Source: JAYOFM01 sp038117225 (lineage in GTDB: Bacteria > Pseudomonadota > Alphaproteobacteria > Rhodospirillales > Casp-alpha2). Taken from it: DNA of 10,766 nucleotides. This document shows positions 6,930 through 10,766 of the stretch, in pieces. The first letter of the stretch is position 1; each line of letters starts with the position of its first letter. Made by a program: the position numbers and the translations under genes. The notes under the pieces were generated by a model. It saw only the letters and a list, made by a program, of their open reading frames with translations, was not told where the DNA came from and ran no database searches. The stretch is taken from the NCBI GenBank assembly GCA_038117225.1, contig JAYOFM010000116.1:1-10766 (forward strand), read 5' to 3'.

Positions 6930-8141
6930 TTACTGCCGTTCCAGCTTTCCGTAGGTCCCAGTCGCCCCCTTGGGCACCAGATCGAATCCGACCACCATGC
7001 GGACGCCGGGTGCGGTGCTGGGAATGGTGCCGTGCGAAAAATACGCCGGCCACATCAACATGGTGCCGGCCTTCGGATGGAAGCGACGGCGCGCATAGTC
7101 ATCTCCGGTGGCCGCTGTGAATAGATGTTTGCCGTAGTCGATGGCACCCGCGTCAGGTGGGGCGTCGGGTGGCTCTTCCGGTACGCGAACATAGTAATTG
7201 CCGACTAGAAAACAATCGGAATGGACGTGCGGCCCCACATGGCCTGGCCCCTTGAGCACGGCGGCAAACATTTCGACATCGTGCTCCTCGGGGCATTTGC
7301 CGAACGTCGCGTGATGCGGAACCGGCGAGGTGTCGGCAAAAGCCTGCAAATTTTGTTCGGCGATGGTTAGGAATTCCTGCTCCAGCTTGCGGACATGGGG
7401 ACCCGCGGTTTCATCATTCAACAGCGGTGCGATGTACCAGGCCTCTGATTGCACTTCGCTCCACGCCTGCAACTTCGGTGACGCCATGATTTCGTCGAAC
7501 AGGTTCTCGTTGAATGCCGCCACGTCCGAACCGTCGACGTCTCCCAGGGGTTGCAGTTCCAACGGGTAACGTTCGCAGTCGATCCACTTCTTTGAGTTCT
7601 CCGGCGTTCCGGCCTGGTACTCCAACGCCGCCAGCAAGTTGAGCGTCTGGCCGACCAAATAGTGTGCGTTTTCGTTGTCCGCGAGAACCGCGATGTAATG
7701 CTCACGTGCCGTCGAGAATCGACCGCGGATATGGTCGGACAAGCCCTGGTAGTACCGGAGTTGGCTTGGAACTTGGAACTGGTCGATCGGAACGCCCGTG
7801 GTTTCCGCCAGGAGAGCGTTAAAGCTGTCGCAGATTGCCGCCAGGGAATTGGCGATATCGACATAAGAGACGCCGAGCCCGGTCGACAGGCCATCCTGCT
7901 CGAATCTTGGGCGCGTTCTGAGTGCCAGCTCCGCGTGCTTCTTCGCCCTGTCCCAGTCGCCCGACTTCATCGCCAACTGCATGCCTAAAATGTTAGGGCC
8001 TGCCGCCTCGGGCGCGCGTGCCATAACTTGGTTGCAGATGTCGATGGCCTCGTCTTCCTTTCCGATATCGAGCAACGCTTGCGCTCGCGCCATGCCTTGC
8101 TCCGCCGCCTTGATGATGCGCTGTTTGATGAAGTCCGACAT
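6930..8141 (-). CDS. TPR protein with C-terminal 2-oxoglutarate/Fe(II) oxygenase domain
   Basis: A 403-residue two-part protein. Residues about 11-80 form two TPR-like helical hairpins (ALLDIGKEDEAIDICNQVMARAP, then a second ending ALRTRP), and 128-178 looks TPR-like as well. The C-terminal part (about 190-395) resembles the putative 2OG-Fe(II) oxygenase group (2OG-FeII_Oxy_5 type). PHVHSDCFLVGNYYVRVP holds a candidate HxD iron motif (H307, D309; H305 also possible), the distal histidine is H370 in MLMWPAYFSHGTIPS, and R381 in GVRMVVGFD would bind 2-oxoglutarate. With the ligands intact it is probably active, perhaps as a hydroxylase; the substrate is unknown. No signal peptide. The start at 8141 has GAGG about 8 nt upstream and lies 26 bp after mlaF, so it is probably the last gene of the alr-mlaEF unit. 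Other oxygenase-family assignments remain possible. Confidence 0.8.
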   Translation of the reverse strand: MSDFIKQRIIKAAEQGMARAQALLDIGKEDEAIDICNQVMARAPEAAGPNILGMQLAMKSGDWDRAKKHAELALRTRPRFEQDGLSTGLGVSYVDIANSLAAICDSFNALLAETTGVPIDQFQVPSQLRYYQGLSDHIRGRFSTAREHYIAVLADNENAHYLVGQTLNLLAALEYQAGTPENSKKWIDCERYPLELQPLGDVDGSDVAAFNENLFDEIMASPKLQAWSEVQSEAWYIAPLLNDETAGPHVRKLEQEFLTIAEQNLQAFADTSPVPHHATFGKCPEEHDVEMFAAVLKGPGHVGPHVHSDCFLVGNYYVRVPEEPPDAPPDAGAIDYGKHLFTAATGDDYARRRFHPKAGTMLMWPAYFSHGTIPSTAPGVRMVVGFDLVPKGATGTYGKLERQ

Positions 8142-8167
8142 GCGGCCCGCCTCGCCTTGTCCTTCCC

Positions 8168-8962
8168 CTACGCCCGCACCGCCATCCTGATCGGGCCGTC
8201 GGAACGGCCGTGGATGAACTGGTCGACGTAGGCGTTATCCGAATGGTCGATGGCGTCGACCGGGCCGGCCCAGATGATGCGGCCGTCGAACAGCATGGCG
8301 ATGCGGTCGCCGATCTTGCGCGCCGACGCCATGTCGTGGGTGATGGTGATGGCCGTGGCGCCGACCTCGCGGTTGACCTTGACGATCAGGTTGTTGATGA
8401 CGTCGGCCATGATCGGGTCGAGCCCGGTGGTCGGTTCATCGAAGATGATGATATCCGGTTCGGCGGCGATGGCGCGGGCGAGCCCGACCCGCTTTTGCAT
8501 GCCGCCTGAAAGCTCCGCCGGCGACAGGTCGGCGATATCGGCGGCGAGGCCGACCTGGGCTAGTTTTTCGATCGCGCGCCGGCGCGCCTCGGCGCGGTCG
8601 CACAGCCTCCGCGATAGCAGGCCGAAGGCGACATTCTCCCAAATCGGCAGGGAATCGAACAGGGCGGCCCCCTGGAACAGCATGCCGACCTGACGGTTGA
8701 TGGTCTCTCGTTCGGCGGTGCCCATGCCGACCGTTTCCGATCCATCGATGGTGATCGAGCCGGCGTCGGGGGCCATCAGGCCGAGCAGGCATTTGACCGT
8801 GACCGACTTGCCGGTACCGGAACCGCCGATGATGACCACGGATTCTCCCTGGCCGACATCCAGATCAACCGAATCAAGCACCACCTTTGCACCGGCGGCG
8901 AAGGTCTTGCGGACGCCCTGCAAACGGATCTTGGGCTGGTTGCGGGGACCGTTGTCACTCAT
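8168..8962 (-). CDS. mlaF: MlaF-like ABC transporter ATPase (phospholipid transport)
   Basis: A 264-residue ABC ATPase of the Mla/Ttg2A type, which powers lipid movement between the inner and outer membranes through the MlaE permease. Motifs: Walker A GGSGTGKS at 46-53, Q-loop Q97 within MLFQGAALFDSL (typical of MlaF), signature LSGGMQKRV at 151-159, Walker B IIIFDEP at 171-177 with catalytic E176, and H-loop H209. The C-terminal QFIHGRSDGP is a hallmark of this subfamily. I chose ATG at 8962, which overlaps the mlaE stop as ATGA; a longer reading to 9091 would lie within mlaE and adds no ABC sequence. No clear Shine-Dalgarno is seen, consistent with coupling to mlaE. The next gene is not mlaD but the TPR-oxygenase, 26 bp away. 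Confidence 0.95.
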   Translation of the reverse strand: MSDNGPRNQPKIRLQGVRKTFAAGAKVVLDSVDLDVGQGESVVIIGGSGTGKSVTVKCLLGLMAPDAGSITIDGSETVGMGTAERETINRQVGMLFQGAALFDSLPIWENVAFGLLSRRLCDRAEARRRAIEKLAQVGLAADIADLSPAELSGGMQKRVGLARAIAAEPDIIIFDEPTTGLDPIMADVINNLIVKVNREVGATAITITHDMASARKIGDRIAMLFDGRIIWAGPVDAIDHSDNAYVDQFIHGRSDGPIRMAVRA

Positions 8963-9732
8963 GAGGCGAAGAAGATTTCGGTCAGGATGTAATCGAAGCA
9001 GAGGATCAGAATGGAGGCGGAGACCACCGCGTTGGTCGTCGCCTGACCGACACCTTGTGCGCCGCCCTTGGAATGGTAACCATGATAGCAACCCATCAGG
9101 GTGACCAGGAAGCCGAACACCGCGGCCTTGACCAGGCCCGAATAGACATCGTGGAATTCAAGAAAATCCCACGTGTTCTGAATGTAGTTGGCGGGGTTGA
9201 AGCCGAGCTTCACCGAAGCCACCAGATAACCGCCGAAGACGCCGATGATATCAGCGACCAGCACCAGCAGCGGCATCATGGTGAAACCGGCGATTAGGCG
9301 CGGCGCCACCAGGTATTTCATCGGGTTGGTCGACAGGGTGGTCAGCGCGTCGATCTGCTCGGTCACCCGCATGGTGCCGATTTCGGCGGCCATGGCGGCG
9401 CCGATGCGCCCCGCCACCATCAGTCCGGCGAGCACGGGGCCCAGCTCACGGGTGATTGACAGCACCACCACGTTGGCGATGGCGCCCTCGGCGGAAAAGC
9501 GCGCGAAGCCGGTATAGCTCTGCAATGCCAGCACCATGCCGGCGAAGATCGCCGTCAGGCCGACGACGGGCAGCGAGTAGTAGCCGATTTCGACCATGGC
9601 GCGGCCAATGATGCGGAAATAGAACGGCGGGCGGAAGCAATGCATGACGCCGGATAGCGTGAACAGGGTCAGTCGTCCCGCAGTGCCCAGGAAGCCGAGA
9701 AAGACCCGACCGATCGGTTGAAGAAAGTTCAT
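8959..9732 (-). CDS. mlaE: MlaE/YrbE-like ABC transporter permease (phospholipid transport)
   Basis: A 257-residue inner-membrane permease of the MlaE (DUF140) family, the dimeric transmembrane part of the Mla lipid transporter. The conserved core RELGPVLAGLMVAGRIGAAM (96-114 region), then AAEIGTMRVTEQIDAL, is the family signature and includes the coupling-helix region that contacts MlaF. Hydrophobic segments can be read at about 52-72, 84-110, 148-172, 200-218 and 232-254, with an amphipathic N-terminal helix near 17-32. The start ATG at 9732 is 32 bp after the alr stop. AGAGG sits almost against it and GAGG about 13 nt upstream, so the binding site is poorly spaced. It overlaps mlaF by 4 bp. 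Direct partner: MlaF. No MlaD, MlaC or MlaB gene is seen in the window. Confidence 0.96.
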   Translation of the reverse strand: MNFLQPIGRVFLGFLGTAGRLTLFTLSGVMHCFRPPFYFRIIGRAMVEIGYYSLPVVGLTAIFAGMVLALQSYTGFARFSAEGAIANVVVLSITRELGPVLAGLMVAGRIGAAMAAEIGTMRVTEQIDALTTLSTNPMKYLVAPRLIAGFTMMPLLVLVADIIGVFGGYLVASVKLGFNPANYIQNTWDFLEFHDVYSGLVKAAVFGFLVTLMGCYHGYHSKGGAQGVGQATTNAVVSASILILCFDYILTEIFFAS

Positions 9733-9764
9733 GCCTCTGGTCGCCTCGCCGAATTCAAAACGCG

Positions 9765-10766
9765 TTAGTCGCCGCCAACGTAAACGCGATGATAGCGGTC
9801 GCCAAGGCTGGTGAGAATCTCATTCGAATTGGTGCCGGCCAGCACGGCGATGTCCTCGATGTCCTGATCCGGACCGATGATATCGACCCAGGCACCGGGC
9901 AGCGTCTTGTCTTCCGGCACGGCGGTCACGTCGATGGTAATCAGGTCCATGGATATACGGCCGAGCACCGGGCAGGGGATACCGTCGATATGGGTCACGC
10001 CGCGCCCCGCGAGGGCGCGCAGATAACCATCCGCATAGCCGACTGGCACCGTGGCCACGCGCATCGGTCCGTCCGCGCGAAAGGTCGCGGCGTAACCAAC
10101 CACATCACCGGCGGCGAGGTTGCGTGTCTGGATGATGCGCCCCTGCAATCGGATGACGCCGCGCATCGGGTTGGCGGCATTGGACAATGGGTTGCCGCCA
10201 TAGAGCGCGATGCCGGGGCGCCCGAGATCGAAGTGAAACGCTGGACCGAGAAATATTCCCGAGGAGTTTGCGAAACTGGCGCGGCCCATGGGGAAGTGCT
10301 GGCGGATGTCTTTGAAACGCGCCAATTGCGCATCGCTATGCGCGGTGTTGGCCACGTCCGCGGAGTGCAGATGGCTCATCACGATGCCGATGTTGAGACC
10401 ATCGAGGCGCGACGGTTCATCGGCGAGTGTTGCCGCTTCCGACGCCGGAAAACCAGTTCGGTTCATCCCCGTGTCAAAATGCAGATCGCAGGGCAGTCGA
10501 CGACCGCGCCGCGCCGCTTCCGCCGCCCAACGTTCGACATCGCCAAGGCTGTTCAGCACCGGAATCAGGTCGTGCTCGACCAGCGTTGCCTCGGTGCCGG
10601 CCATGGGGCCATAGAGGACATGAATGGCGGCATCGCCGAGAATCGGGCGCAGTTCCATGCCCTCGCTAACGCTGACGACGAAAAAGTCGGTGCAGCCGTC
10701 CCGGGCCATCGCCTGGCTCGCTTCGACGGCGCCGATGCCGTAGGCGTCCCCCTTGACCGCGGCGGC
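9765..10766 (-). CDS. alr: Alanine racemase, C-terminal 333 residues (cut by window edge)
   Basis: Alr interconverts L- and D-alanine with PLP, supplying D-alanine for peptidoglycan. The reading frame is open to the window edge; the visible part begins just before the PLP lysine motif, AVKGDAYGIGA, so only about 35-40 N-terminal residues are missing. In fragment numbering the Schiff-base lysine is K5, and the second catalytic tyrosine is Y244 in VGYADGYLRA. RISMDL follows at 270-275, and the C-terminal end SLGDRYHRVYVGGD matches the family. The TIM-barrel N-terminal domain and beta C-terminal domain are both represented, with no frameshift. The gene leads the likely alr-mlaE-mlaF-oxygenase unit; the next gene starts 32 bp after its TAA stop. 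An internal ATG (10709) is not the true start because the active-site lysine lies upstream of it. Confidence 0.97.
   Translation of the reverse strand, partial: AAAVKGDAYGIGAVEASQAMARDGCTDFFVVSVSEGMELRPILGDAAIHVLYGPMAGTEATLVEHDLIPVLNSLGDVERWAAEAARRGRRLPCDLHFDTGMNRTGFPASEAATLADEPSRLDGLNIGIVMSHLHSADVANTAHSDAQLARFKDIRQHFPMGRASFANSSGIFLGPAFHFDLGRPGIALYGGNPLSNAANPMRGVIRLQGRIIQTRNLAAGDVVGYAATFRADGPMRVATVPVGYADGYLRALAGRGVTHIDGIPCPVLGRISMDLITIDVTAVPEDKTLPGAWVDIIGPDQDIEDIAVLAGTNSNEILTSLGDRYHRVYVGGD

Overview
The window looks like a core-chromosome segment of a GC-rich alphaproteobacterium, probably of the Rhodospirillales type. The protein sequences and the gene order alr / mlaE-mlaF / radA-cvpA-purF-SDR support this; that order is common in the class (from memory, not from a search). 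Most genes lie on the minus strand and are read from high to low coordinates.

Region by region, in minus-strand reading order. (1) 10766-6930: the end of alr (alanine racemase, cut by the window edge), mlaE and mlaF (membrane and ATPase parts of a phospholipid/ABC transporter), then a TPR protein with a 2-oxoglutarate/Fe(II) oxygenase domain. Gaps of 32 and 26 bp and one 4-bp overlap make this a likely operon. (2) 6270-6917, plus strand: a glutathione S-transferase-like gene. It converges on the oxygenase gene with 12 bp between stops and diverges from radA across 88 bp. (3) 6181-563: radA (recombination ATPase), cvpA (inner-membrane protein), purF (purine synthesis), a YciK-like short-chain dehydrogenase and a GT4-like glycosyltransferase. 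The last three are joined by 1-bp and 4-bp overlaps and are probably translationally coupled. A hairpin covers the glycosyltransferase stop codon. (4) 562-412: a short, AT-rich (about 38% G+C by hand count) intergenic stretch. It holds a candidate sigma70-type promoter flanked by two near-identical 14-bp operator-like repeats. (5) 411-1: the N-terminal 137 residues of a DUF47/PhoU-like protein, expected to work with a Pit phosphate transporter beyond the edge.

Most of the window is housekeeping. The less ordinary parts are the TPR-oxygenase where a downstream mla gene (mlaD) might be expected, the GST/oxygenase pair lying between mlaF and radA, and the paired repeats upstream of the DUF47 gene. 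I found no CRISPR array, tRNA, rRNA, insertion sequence or defence system, and no strong sign of an undescribed system. No gene-free stretch exceeds 300 bases; the longest is 412-562.
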